From Tragulus kanchil (Eukaryota > Chordata > Mammalia > Artiodactyla > Tragulidae), in the NCBI GenBank assembly GCA_022376925.1, contig JAIOJX010000032.1:175261479-175325478 (forward strand): a stretch of DNA of 64,000 nt, written 5' to 3'. The notes below the pieces were generated by a model that saw only the letters and a list, made by a program, of their open reading frames with translations, did no database searches and had not been told where the DNA came from. Position 1 is the first letter of the stretch, and each line of letters opens with the position of its first letter. Below, piece after piece: positions 11,239 to 22,060 of the stretch. Made by a program: the position numbers and the translations under genes.

Positions 11239-12197
11239 GATTGTATGGATTATTACCTGAGTGTTTGAAGAAGTGAGTCCTTTTCCAAAGTTCCTGTCCA
11301 TAAATGACCCAAATGAAAGCTGGCTCCTCATATAGAATGGATTCATTTCATGGGACCCCCAAAATATCAGAAGTGATGACATTTCTTTCTTTCTATGGCT
11401 TCTAGGAAGCTCAGAGACATCTTTTAGCAAAATATAGAATCATAACCCCTGCCTTTCCAGTTACTAGTCTAAGCAATTCCTTTCAGATCCTCTTACTATA
11501 ACATCACTCTGATTCCTTTCTCTGTAACCATGTCAACATTTGTCTTGTGTAAAAGAGGAGTTAGAAACTTCTTTTTAAGTGATCAGGTTGTTAGAGTCAT
11601 CTGAGTGGTCACAGTCCTTCAATGACTTGGTCATTGACTATAGATTTACTGCTCGCTCCTTAATGATAACCTCCCTTGTCTTGTTTTGCCTGAGGGCCTC
11701 TTAGGCAAAATACGGTATTGCACACAAACACATTCAGATGAAAAATGTTATCATTGGTGATAACTTCGAATGATAGAATCTTAATAAACTTTCTGTGTTT
11801 GATTGGCTGGGATAACGAGAGATACATATCATGTGTGATAGCTGCATGACAGAAGATAAGCTGGTCATCATTTTCAGATAAAAACGCCCATCCATCCACA
11901 GATTGCAATCAGGGGGCTGCCACAGAGTTCTTCGTCTATTCCAGTTAATTAAATGCTAAATGAAATTCAGAGTTCTGGCTCCTAGAGATTCAACAATCTG
12001 TTGCCATGTGCTGTGAAGGCAGAGTGCAGTCTGAAAAGTTTGCAAAGGAGCTAGTAGCTGCTCACGAAATCCTTGTCCCCTTGGCAGTTTCTTTCTTTAG
12101 AGAACTCATCTACAGCACTGAAGGTGGGTGCTCCTGAGCTCCATTCTAGCTCTGACCGCTGTGGGTCACAGGTTCTGGGAATTAGACAAGAGTATCT
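11239..12197. other. Unique non-coding DNA (copy of 10120-10834, then single-copy)
   Basis: The first part repeats 10120-10834. From 11956 it is single-copy. No exon, repeat or regulatory element recognised. Confidence 0.45.
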
Positions 12198-12396
12198 TTG
12201 GGGGGCTCAATGGAGAAGAATACACCTGCAATGCAAGAGATGTGGGTTCGATCCTTGGGTCAGAAGATCCTCAGGAGAAGGAAATGACAACCCACTCCAG
12301 TTTCTTGCCTGGAAAATCCCATGGACAGAGAAGGCTGGTGGGCTGTAGTCCACGGAGGTGCAGAGAGTGGGACCTGACAGAGCATGAGTACAAGCA
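12198..12396 (+). mobile_element. Bov-tA-type SINE
   Basis: Contains the tRNA-like 'gtgggttcgatccttgggtc', then 'gatcctcaggagaaggaaat', 'cccactccagtttcttgcct', and an eroded 3' part. The 5' end is degraded. Confidence 0.88.
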
Positions 12397-13802
12397 GCTG
12401 TGGGAGCGTTGCTCTGCCTGACAAACCCGAGACACAGTCTACCGAGAGAAAAGGAGATAGCAGATGGGTAAGAAATTAACAAAGCATAACAAGAGATTTT
12501 TTTCCCCTCGAGCTGAAAGAATAGATGATTAATTGGAGGAGAGATTTGGGGAGAGACAGAACAAAGAAGCAACTGCCGTGGAGTGGGATCAAGGAGTGGA
12601 GAGGGGTTGAGAGCTAGGAAAGAAAGATGGGGCTTGCCGGGATCCCTGGTGCCTTCATGACCTGGCATGCAGCAGAAGCCAGGTTTTCCAGTTTGTTAAA
12701 TAAATAGCAACTGGGTTCTGAACTATCAGCCGTTATTACATGTTTAGCTGTTACCCCAAGGTCAATCTATGCAACATGAGGTTGCAGAAAACACACTGAC
12801 CAAACTCAGTGCAACTCAGTGTCAGCTAATCAGCAAACTATTTTAAAATGTTTTTGGTTTCTCTTACTCAAAAATGTCAGCCTGGATTTGTCAGCAGGGA
12901 GGAAGGCTGTGTTACCTTGCCTCTGGAAGTTTGCCAATATCAATGCCTGCTGGGGAAGTATTGTGGTGCTAGATTATTCCAGAAAGAGCCATATTTCTGG
13001 ACACTATTTAGACAAAATTTATAACAAGAGAAAGGCAAAGAAGAGTTTGGTTTAAGTTTGTGACTATCATACCGTTCACTAACATACAGACTCATTGAAG
13101 TGGCTGGCATATTTGCTTGGTTGAAATTCTGAGCTAACTGTCTTTTGGTTTTTATTTTCTAACTGGTTTATTTATATTCTCCTTTGTACATATGTTGCCA
13201 CATGGGGCACTCACATGTGGCTGTGAGTGCAGTGTCTTCCTTGACCATGCTTATGCATGAAGATTCCCTGCTGAGATTGCCCGTTCTTCCTGACGTGATT
13301 CCAGTTCTTTTCAAGACTCACCTGAGCTCTCCTTTATCCCAGTCTTTCCTTTCTGGGGACTCCAACCTAGCCAGGGTCAACTGCTCCTCTAGACTTTATG
13401 TCTGATCATGGATTCCCTAGAAACATTCCTATTGGATCTATTCAGGGCCTGAAGAACTGGCCAGCTTCTTCTGCTCTGATCATGAAAGTGTTGAATGACC
13501 CTGGGGAGCTGGAGAAGGCCTCATATCAGCCATGGGTGGCTTTGGGGATCCACAGGGTTGGAGCATGAACAGCAATGTATGGAAACCTTTGTGGGGGCCA
13601 TCACTGAAAACACAGCATGGACTAGTGATGACCTGAACCAGAAGAGAGACAGCACCTCTAACACATGATGGCTGAAGAACCTAGAGGGCTTGGTGATACA
13701 TTTTAGGAAGCATGGTAGGAAGGAGGTTATCAAGGCTCCTACAAGACTTCTAGGCTAAGGAAGTGGTGGTGGCAGTCTTGGAGCAATGACGTGACGTAGG
13801 AT
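12397..13802. other. Unique non-coding DNA
   Basis: A 1.4 kb single-copy stretch outside any duplication. I see no recognisable transposon or exon; the short open frames here (12819-13055 and 13184-13405 plus, 13521-13733 minus) have no family features. Confidence 0.45.
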
Positions 13803-14450
13803 AAGGTAGCTAACATTTATTGTGCACCTCAACTTCACTGATGTTGTTCAGTCGCAAAGTTGCATCTGACTCTGTAACCCCATGGGTGGCTGCATGCCAG
13901 GTTTCCCCATTCTTCACTCTTCTGGAGTTTCCTCAAACTCATGTCCATTGAGTTTGTGATTCTATCTATCCATCTCATCCTCTGCCATCGCTTTCTCCTT
14001 TTACCTTCAATCTTTCCTACCATCAGGGTCTTTTCCAACAAGTGGCTCTTTGCATCAGGTGGCCAAAGTATTGGAACTTCAGCTTCAGCATCAGTCCTTA
14101 CAATGATGTTCAGGGTTGATTTCCTTTAGGATTGGCAGGTTTGATCTCCTTATAGTACAAGGGACCCTAAAGAGTCTTGTTCAGCAGCACAGTTCAAAAG
14201 CATCCATTCTTTGGCACTCAGCCTTCTTTATGGTCAAACTCTCACAACTGTATATGACTATTTTAGCTATATGCCAAGTATTACCTTGGGTGCTTCAAAG
14301 GTGTGATCTCATTTAATCCTAACAACATCTAAGATAGGAACTGGCATCATCCCCATTTGAAAATAAGGAAGCTTCTGTGGTGAGGGTGGCTAAGTCACTT
14401 GCCTGAGGAAATTGAAGAAGCAAAATTTGCACCCTGATATTCCAATATGT
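13803..14450 (+). mobile_element. MIR SINE, split by a BovB insertion
   Basis: Left part 13803-13840 ('gtagctaacatttattgtgc') and right part 14265-14450 ('gtgatctcatttaatcctaa', then 'catcatccccatttgaaaat') join into a normal MIR once the intervening BovB is removed. MIR predates the placental radiation; BovB is ruminant-active, so the order of events is clear. Confidence 0.8.
13841..14264 (-). mobile_element. BovB LINE 3' fragment, antisense, nested in MIR
   Basis: The minus strand encodes the C-terminal part of BovB reverse transcriptase; 'RWIDRITNSMDMSLRKLQ' is readable around 13920-13990. The plus strand shows 'gttgttcagtcgcaaagttg', 'catcaggtggccaaagtatt' and 'gatttcctttaggattggca'. 5'-truncated and frame-broken. 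Confidence 0.9.
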
Positions 14451-14646
14451 GTGTCACAACTTGGAACTGCTTTGTGGTAAAAATGAAAACACTGATCAAA
14501 GGTGGACCATAGGAAAAATACACTCTGAGTAATTGCTTGGGCTGGAGATTTTTTTCCTTTACAAAGGAATTCACTTCAGGTTTTCTGTTGCAAGCAATTT
14601 TACTGAATGTGGGATAAGATTTGTTAAATAGTTCTCCTTCCATACC

Positions 14647-14683
14647 CACACAAACACACATGCACACACACACACACACAAAA
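14647..14683 (+). repeat. (CA)n microsatellite, interrupted
   Basis: CA dinucleotide run with AAAC and TG interruptions. The neighbouring sequence is unique and no specific transposon tail is recognised. Confidence 0.85.
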
Positions 14684-14925
14684 TGCATCTGGATGTAAGC
14701 TCAACAAAAGAAGGTACATTAGTGTTCAGTGCCATTGTTATGTTGGGTGGGACAGCAACCACCCTGAATCAATGCCCAATCACCTCTACCTAACAGTTTG
14801 TTAAGGATGCTTTAGAGATGTTCCTGGGGGACATCTCCCTACTTCCTGTTCTGCCTGAATGCCTAGATGCATCTTCAGCTATTCATTGACCAATTTTAGA
14901 TATGCCATTGCCTCTTGAACTCTTT

Positions 14926-15181
14926 TTTTTTTGGCCACTCTATTGCTCTTTCATTTATTTCCATTTTTGTTCTTTGGCCTGTGTGGGCCTCGCATCACAG
15001 TGGCCTCTCTCACTGCAGAGCACTGGCTCTGGGTGCATGTGCTCCAGAGCTCCAGCTTGGTAGTTGGACACATCGGTCCAGCTGCTCCTCTGCACGTGGG
15101 ATCTTCCCATGCCAGGGATTGAACCTGCGCCCCTTGTTCTGCAAAGCGGTGTCTTTACCCACTGGACCACCAGGGAAGCCC
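14926..15181 (-). mobile_element. SINE2-type tRNA-derived SINE, antisense
   Basis: Complete element with T-rich tail at the left and 'ggaccaccagggaagcccg' at the right. A perfect 16-base target duplication flanks it (14910-14925 and 15182-15197), which fixes both ends. Confidence 0.93.
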
Positions 15182-15197
15182 GCCTCTTGAACTCTTT

Positions 15198-15350
15198 ACT
15201 GGAAATTCTTACATGCCAGGAACTGAACTGAGTCATTTATGTGCATTTTTTGTCACTCGGTTGTCAAAAAACTATGCACACATTGTTAAATCCTACTGTG
15301 TAGATGAAGAATCGGGCCCAAGGATAGTGGTGCCTGTGTAAGATGCATGG
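15198..15350 (+). mobile_element. Possible MIR remnant
   Basis: Weak MIR-like order: 'acatgccaggaactgaactg', 'gtcatttatgtgcattt', and 'gtgtagatgaagaatcggg'. Too degraded for a firm call. Confidence 0.35.
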
Positions 15351-16263
15351 GTGGATATGACCCATCTTGGTTCTCATTGCAGCCATCAGGTGACACTCCT
15401 CTGGCTCATAGCCCTAGATACCTTTCTCAGATCCCTGGCTCAATGCACTCTCAGCCATTTAATATAATTGACCCCTCTCACTCATCCCTGGCCTAACAGG
15501 TTCCCCTAACCTTGTTCCAGGGCACTGGTGCCCCTGGGCTGCTCCACTTATATCCCATTGGAGTGGAGATAGGTGAGGTCCTGCAGGATAAGCATCCCCT
15601 TCTACCTCCACATGCTAATGGCCCTGAGCTATTCTGTTTCTCACAGATTGGTGAGATTTCAGATGAGCCTCTTTTGACTTCTTCCAAAGAACGATTTCTG
15701 TGCAGCAAAATTTTGCAAAGAGATTTGCAAAGGTGATTTGCTACTGCGATGCTGGATTAAAAAATACCATGCGAAAAAGAAAAACCCCAAGTTTTTACTC
15801 ATGTGTTTTATAAAAAAAGAAATTTGGCTGATTACAACTTGTTAGATCTGCTGCTTCTCTAGTTCCATTTAGGAAAAAAAATGTGACTTTATATTCCCAC
15901 CCACTGATTTCCAACTAAAACAGAACTTAGTTGCCTGCTGATCCCGCTGGCTTTTTAAATGAAAAACTTATTCCTTTTAAACTACTGGAAAATTATATCT
16001 AAAAATCAGCATAATTCCATTGCCTATTCTTTCTGGATTTCTTGAGTAGTACAGGGTTGGTTTTTGCAGCTCTACATATTCTGACATACCAATTGGTTAT
16101 TGACATGTTTTTCAGCTGGTGATGTGCATCATTGCACAGAATCTTTTTTTTACTGTATAAGTTAACGTGACCTGAGTTAAGACTTTTTTCTCTCTAATTT
16201 AATTATGGCTTTTGGAGGCAGGACTTTACTAAACTTAAAGAGATTTTTAAAAATAATGCTACA
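15351..16263. other. Unique non-coding DNA
   Basis: Single-copy sequence, increasingly AT-rich toward 16200. A 74-residue open frame at 15512-15736 has no recognisable domain or codon signature and is not called a gene. Confidence 0.45.
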
Positions 16264-16488
16264 TGTGTGTGTGTGTGTGCTCAGTCTCTCAGTCATGTCC
16301 AATTGTTTGCAGCTTGTTAGACTATAGCTTGCCAGGCTCCTCTGTCCATGGGAATTTCCAAGCAAAAATATTGGAGTGAATTGCCATTTCCTTCTTCAGG
16401 GTATCTTTCCAACCCATGAACTGGACCTGCATCTACTCATGTTTACTGCATTGCAGCTGAATTCTTTACCATTGCACCGCCTGGGAAG
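16264..16488 (-). mobile_element. Bov-tA-type SINE, antisense, with (TG)n tail
   Basis: The 3' tail on the minus strand is a (CA)n run (seen as TG at 16264-16278), a typical Bov-tA tail. The plus strand shows 'ctcagtctctcagtcatgtc', then 'aatattggagtgaattgcca', and ends at the head 'attgcaccgcctgggaag'. Confidence 0.9.
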
Positions 16489-16539
16489 ATGATATGTAAT
16501 ACCATATTGTATATGTTCTCTATATACTCCAAGTTCTTG

Positions 16540-16636
16540 ACCCACAACAATCATGAGCAATAAAAAGATGACATTGCTGTTTCAGTCCACTAAGTTTTGG
16601 AGTTGTTTGTTGCACAGCAGTGGATAACTGGAACAC
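16540..16636 (+). mobile_element. MaLR-type LTR 3' end remnant
   Basis: The order 'gagcaataaaaagatgacat', 'tccactaagttttggagttg', 'ttgttgcacagcagtggata' is the polyadenylation-site to 3'-terminus pattern of MLT1-like LTRs of ERVL-MaLR elements. No internal retroviral sequence is visible. Confidence 0.55.
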
Positions 16637-17274
16637 TGAGTATCTAGTCAGTGCCTATGTCACACCACCCTCCGCCTCCCCACCTCACTCCCATTAAACC
16701 AACTATAAGTATACTATGGCAGGTATACTTTGATCCCTGCCAAAAGATTATCCATATTCAATTCTACTCACAGAGAACTTAGAAGCTGGGAAATTCTCCA
16801 TCTCAGTACTGCTTCATTTATTTGAAAGGAGCAACATCAACCATCCAATTTAAATGTTTTCCCAGTGTGAGACTGCAGGGTCTGGACTAGTGAAGGCATA
16901 ATCTTTGGCAGCTTTCAAGCAAGCAGAGGAGCCAGCTGAACCAATCTTGTACCTAAGTTTGCATACACAAAGTCAAAGCCAGTTCATGGCTATGTCATCC
17001 AATCTGGGAAGGGCGGAGCCGTCCATGGAAGATGCATCATGAGATTGGGATCCTAGAAAACAGAAAGGTTGGTCTGGACAATGGATTGCAGTAGAGATCA
17101 GCCCAAGAACTTTCCATGGGTTCATGAGCACCATTCTGTTTGAGGTGCTGACTGTGGAGCATAGAGCTAGACCTACTGGCATCTCTGCTGAAGAGATGAA
17201 ATAATAAATAACTGCATGCATGAATGAAAATAAAGGATGGTACCAACAAATGGCACGTAGTATTTTAATACTGC

Positions 17275-17450
17275 TATAGCAGGAGTTGTGCTGGACATTA
17301 CCTGTATTAACTCATCTTATTCTTACAACATCATTATGCTGCAGATACTTTGGTTTCCTCTTTTTGTGGAAACTGAGGCTAAGAGAAGTGAAAGGTTTCT
17401 TCTTCAGGGCTGTAGAGAATGGGGGCAACAGAGTTTGAGGGTGCATTGGA
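17275..17450 (+). mobile_element. MIR SINE
   Basis: Core-type order: 'gttgtgctggacattacc', 'actcatcttattcttacaac', 'gtggaaactgaggctaagag'. Copies are at 18356-18530 and 19444-19617 through duplications 6 and 7. Confidence 0.75.
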
Positions 17451-17620
17451 GTGTTTAGACCCCAGAAAACCCAGAAGTTCTTTTCCCCCCCCATTGGGAA
17501 CCCCTTGGGGACTACTTTCCAGATGAGACAGAGGACCACAAAGAGGACTGACCTAGTGAGAACCTATTGCATGTTTCAGTTTCCATATTGTATATGTTCT
17601 CTATATACTCCAAGTTCTTG

Positions 17621-17717
17621 ACCCACAACAATCATGAGCAATAAAAAGATGACATTGCTGTTTCAGTCCACTAAGTTTTGGAGTTGTTTGTTGCACAGCA
17701 GTGGATAACTGGAACAC
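17621..17717 (+). mobile_element. MaLR-type LTR remnant, second copy
   Basis: Duplicate of 16540-16636, offset 1081. Confidence 0.55.
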
Positions 17718-18355
17718 TGAGTATCTAGTCAGTGCCTATGTCACACCACCCTCCGCCTCCCCACCTCACTCCCATTAAACCAACTATAAGTATACTATGG
17801 CAGGTATACTTTGATCCCTGCCAAAAGATTATCCATATTCAATTCTACTCACAGAGAACTTAGAAGCTGGGAAATTCTCCATCTCAGTACTGCTTCATTT
17901 ATTTGAAAGGAGCAACATCAACCATCCAATTTAAATGTTTTCCCAGTGTGAGACTGCAGGGTCTGGACTAGTGAAGGCATAATCTTTGGCAGCTTTCAAG
18001 CAAGCAGAGGAGCCAGCTGAACCAATCTTGTACCTAAGTTTGCATACACAAAGTCAAAGCCAGTTCATGGCTATGTCATCCAATCTGGGAAGGGCGGAGC
18101 CGTCCATGGAAGATGCATCATGAGATTGGGATCCTAGAAAACAGAAAGGTTGGTCTGGACAATGGATTGCAGTAGAGATCAGCCCAAGAACTTTCCATGG
18201 GTTCATGAGCACCATTCTGTTTGAGGTGCTGACTGTGGAGCATAGAGCTAGACCTACTGGCATCTCTGCTGAAGAGATGAAATAATAAATAACTGCATGC
18301 ATGAATGAAAATAAAGGATGGTACCAACAAATGGCACGTAGTATTTTAATACTGC

Positions 18356-18530
18356 TATAGCAGGAGTTGTGCTGGACATTACCTGTATTAACTCATCTTA
18401 TTCTTACAACATCATTATGCTGCAGATACTTTGGTTTCCTCTTTTTGTGGAAACTGAGGCTAAGAGAAGTGAAAGGTTTCTTCTTCAGGGCTGTAGAGAA
18501 TGGGGGCAACAGAGTTTGAGGGTGCATTGG
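18356..18530 (+). mobile_element. MIR SINE, second copy
   Basis: Duplicate of 17275-17450. Confidence 0.75.
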
Positions 18531-18760
18531 AGTGTTTAGACCCCAGAACCCAGAGTCTTTCACATGAACCTGTACTACTTTCCAGATGAGACAGAGGACC
18601 ACAAAGAGGACTGACCTCATGTAGAGAAGCTAACTCCATTATATCAAGGGTATGGGTACATCATCTGTGATCTGACTCATGGAGAATCAGCATGATTTTC
18701 TTATTTGCAAAGCAGAAATGAAGACACAGACACAAAGAACAAATGGGTGACCCTCGGCAG

Positions 18761-19018
18761 GGGGAGTGGGGAGTGAGATGAACTGGGAGATTGGGGTTGA
18801 CCCGTGTACACTGTTGATAGGATGTATAAAGTAGATAGCTAATGAGAACCTACTGTATAGCTCAGGGAACCCTACTCAGTGGTCTGCGGAGACCTAAATG
18901 GGAAGGAAACCCAAGAAAGAAAGGATAAATGCATATGTATAGCTGACTCATGTTGCTATACAGTAGAAACTAACACAACATTGTAAAGCAACTATAGTCC
19001 AATAAAATTTTTTTAAAA
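18761..19018 (+). mobile_element. L1 3' end, cetartiodactyl type
   Basis: 3'-terminal L1 sequence: 'gaacctactgtatagctcag', 'gctatacagtagaaactaac', 'acaacattgtaaagcaacta', then 'ccaataaaat' and an A/T-rich tail. Heavily 5'-truncated, no coding capacity. Confidence 0.85.
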
Positions 19019-19165
19019 TAGAGTTAACACGATTCTCTTTTGAACTGCCAAAACATCTAATGGCATTATAGGAATAAGATGCAGAGTCTGACACACAGCA
19101 TATAGAAGACTCCTGAAATAATACTCTCCTTCTCCTCCTGGTAAACTCCTACATTCTGTTGTATA

Positions 19166-19300
19166 TTCATTCATTGGACAAAAATCCAAGGAGAGGTAAT
19201 CCTGTGCTAGGCACAGAGTTCTGGAAATGCAGAGACATTGACCTCGGACTGGGGGAGCTTATGGACCCATGGGAAGGTAGACCTGGGAATACTCCTTACA
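19166..19300 (-). mobile_element. L2 LINE 3' end, antisense
   Basis: Reverse complement of the L2 tail: 'attcattcattggacaaaa', 'cctgtgctaggcacagagtt', and 'ggagcttatggacccatggg'. Confidence 0.6.
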
Positions 19301-19443
19301 GCGTGAAACATGCTGCGTCCATGGAACAAAGGGCACCGTGATGAAATATGCTGGAGTGACAGGGAATAATGTCACAGAGGAGGGGCACTTTTGCAGAATG
19401 CAAGGATGGTACCAACAAATGGCACGTAGTATTTTAATACTGC

Positions 19444-19617
19444 TATAGCAGGAGTTGTGCTGGACATTACCTGTATTAACTCATCTTATTCTTACAACAT
19501 CATTATGCTGCAGATACTTTGGTTTCCTCTTTTGTGGAAACTGAGGCTAAGAAGTGAAAGGTTTCTTCTTCAGGGCTGTAGAGAATGGGGGCAACAGAGT
19601 TTGAGGGTGCATTGGAG
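19444..19617 (+). mobile_element. MIR SINE, third copy
   Basis: Third copy of the MIR of 17275-17450, in duplication 7 copy B. Confidence 0.75.
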
Positions 19618-19847
19618 TGTTTAGACCCCAGAACCCAGAGTCTTTCACATGAACCTGTACTACTTTCCAGATGAGACAGAGGACCACAAAGAGGACTGAC
19701 CTCATGTAGAGAAGCTAACTCCATTATATCAAGGGTATGGGTACATCATCTGTGATCTGACTCATGGAGAATCAGCATGATTTTCTTATTTGCAAAGCAG
19801 AAATGAAGACACAGACACAAAGAACAAATGGGTGACCCTCGGCAGGG

Positions 19848-20105
19848 AGAGTGGGGAGTGAGATGAACTGGGAGATTGGGGTTGACCCGTGTACACTGTT
19901 GATAGGATGTATAAAGTAGATAGCTAATGAGAACCTACTGTATAGCTCAGGGAACCCTACTCAGTGGTCTGCGGAGACCTAAATGGGAAGGAAACCCAAG
20001 AAAGAAAGGATAAATGCATATGTATAGCTGACTCATGTTGCTATACAGTAGAAACTAACACAACATTGTAAAGCAACTATAGTCCAATAAAATTTTTTTA
20101 AAATA
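19848..20105 (+). mobile_element. L1 3' end, second copy
   Basis: Duplicate of 18761-19018; one visible substitution near its start (GGGGGAG against GGGAGAG). Confidence 0.85.
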
Positions 20106-20250
20106 GAGTTAACACGATTCTCTTTTGAACTGCCAAAACATCTAATGGCATTATAGGAATAAGATGCAGAGTCTGACACACAGCATATAGAAGACTCCTG
20201 AAATAATACTCTCCTTCTCCTCCTGGTAAACTCCTACATTCTGTTGTATA

Positions 20251-20385
20251 TTCATTCATTGGACAAAAATCCAAGGAGAGGTAATCCTGTGCTAGGCACA
20301 GAGTTCTGGAAATGCAGAGACATTGACCTCGGACTGGGGGAGCTTATGGACCCATGGGAAGGTAGACCTGGGAATACTCCTTACA
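20251..20385 (-). mobile_element. L2 3' end, antisense, second copy
   Basis: Duplicate of 19166-19300, offset 1085. Confidence 0.6.
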
Positions 20386-20491
20386 GCGTGAAACATGCTG
20401 CGTCCATGGAACAAAGGGCACCGTGATGAAATATGCTGGAGTGACAGGGAATAATGTCACAGAGGAGGGGGGCACTTTTGCAGAATGCAAG

Positions 20492-22060
20492 TGGATTGGG
20501 AACAGCAGGAGGGTGTTTAATCAGAAAGAGTTAACAGATACAAGGTACAGAGGGTGCAGAAAAAGGGCTTGTTTCAGAGACTTGATGAGAGAACCTGGTA
20601 CTCGGAAATTAGCAGCATCCCAATACCACAGGAATATCATTGGTTTCAAAGGATACCTGAGGCCAGGGAGAAAGGGTTTTACCTCCTATGCTTTGTTCCA
20701 CTGGCAGTCGGGGCCCCGGAGAGTCTTCAGCGGTTGCAGGGAGCAGCCATGCACGAGATTCAGGCAGCAAACTTCAGCTGCATGAAATTTGAACAGCATT
20801 TGCTTTAAACAATTCTATCTTCATTGTTATCGCATCAAAAATAAACAATTGCACAGTCAGCTCTGGAAAACCTAGTAATAATATGCAATTCTTTGACTGT
20901 CCTCTGTAACCTTTTCTATTTTCCCACATGTCCTTAAAAAGACAGATAGAGCTACAGATGATTATCAGGTTAGGAGAGAAAAAGATAAGCAAACACAAAG
21001 TAATAATACAGTTCTCCGAAATCATTGGCTGTTTCCCTGCCGAGGATGTGCACTCAAAGAAGCCATTACTTAACGTCTTATTTTGTTTCTTAATAAAAAT
21101 CTCATGGAGGCCAGGAAGTTTCCCATTCTCCCCCTCAGTGACTTCTGCAAGTAGACTCTGGGAAGCAGCCTGCTTCTCTGGTTTTCCTCCTGCTGGGCCA
21201 TCTATTTCTTTCCATCGCCAAGATCTTCCAAACTTACCATTAGGGTGGACTTGCAGGTGGCCAGCACTCGTGGTCCCTAAAAGCTTCTGTGCTCTCCTGA
21301 ATCCCTTTGAATCAGGTTGATTTCTTCATTGACTCTGATCACAATGTACAAAGCTATCTTTTTCCATGTTCGTTCAAGCAGTCTGTCCATCTCAACAAGC
21401 TCATCCCTTCTCACTTTGTTGCTGTCATTTTGGCAGGAGGGTGGGGGTAAACAGTGCAGAAGATAGAGTGTCTGCAGTCCTTGGAACACCTTAGACTCTC
21501 CTGAATGTTTGTGCAGCGGTGGTTTTGATGATTAACTCATATCTAAATCCTGTGTATTTCAGCATCAGCTCAAGTTATACAAGGCAGACTTTAGATTGAA
21601 AGGAACCAGTGATGGGCATCTTGGCCTCTTCTCTGTGAACAGTGAACATAAACCATCTACCCTCCAGGCTTTAAGAGAAAACTGTTCTTAAACCTAAGGT
21701 AAAGGGAGCTTCCCCAGAACTCTGACCCCTGATGGAACTTCTGACTTTGGGAGATACTGGAAGTGGGCGGTTTGCTGTCCCACTCCCGACTCCATATGCA
21801 GATTCTATTGGATGTTTGAGTCCTGCTCCTGGAAGTTACACAGAAATTCAGAGAAGGGATTGGAGTGAGCCCCTCCCCTGGGACTCCTTTGTTCTTTACG
21901 CACATGGCCAAAACCTACCAGACTTCAATACCTAACTTAACTGTGAGCTGCAGGCCTGGGTCTCATGCCCTAAGTTGGTCCCAGCACCTAATAAAACACA
22001 AAACAGCCTGTTCAATTTGAATTTCAGATGAATAACAATTACCCTTTTTAGTGTAAAACT
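20492..22060. other. Unique non-coding DNA
   Basis: Single-copy to 21225, then the first part of duplication 8. Open frames at 20423-20785 and 20928-21320 have no recognisable domain. No repeat is recognised. Confidence 0.4.

Larger units (their letters stand above)
9655..11955 (+). repeat. Tandem duplication 5, with a 65-base internal deletion in copy B
   Basis: Copy A is 9655-10834 and copy B is 10842-11955, with a 7-base filler. The offset changes from 1184 to 1119-1121 because copy B lacks about 65 bases (A positions about 9799-9863). The lost part holds the SINE tail and its left target duplication. The end of copy A ('aaatgaaatacacc') looks like a shortened version of the sequence following copy B ('aaatgctaaatgaaattc'). 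Confidence 0.92.
16502..18617 (+). repeat. Tandem duplication 6
   Basis: Copy A is 16502-17554 and copy B is 17583-18617, with a 28-base filler at 17555-17582. Near its end copy A carries a corrupted stretch (about 17465-17515, with a C9 run) where copy B and the third copy (about 19628-19665) agree with each other. The outlier is the copy next to the joint. Confidence 0.93.
18314..20491 (+). repeat. Tandem duplication 7
   Basis: Copy A is 18314-19401 and copy B is 19402-20491, joined with three shared bases (AAG). Differences are small indels in the MIR (one T, 'GA') and in a G run (20467). It overlaps duplication 6 copy B by 304 bases, so the MIR exists three times. Confidence 0.93.

Noticed and set aside
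9880..11430. Open frames of 104-159 codons on both strands
   Set aside because: They are translations of the SINE2-type SINE, which is open in several frames. The same peptides recur wherever the SINE recurs.
15512..15736. 74-codon frame with an upstream TTTCTCACAG acceptor-like site
   Set aside because: The acceptor lies inside the frame and is followed at once by GTGAG. No family resemblance. Not supportable as an exon.
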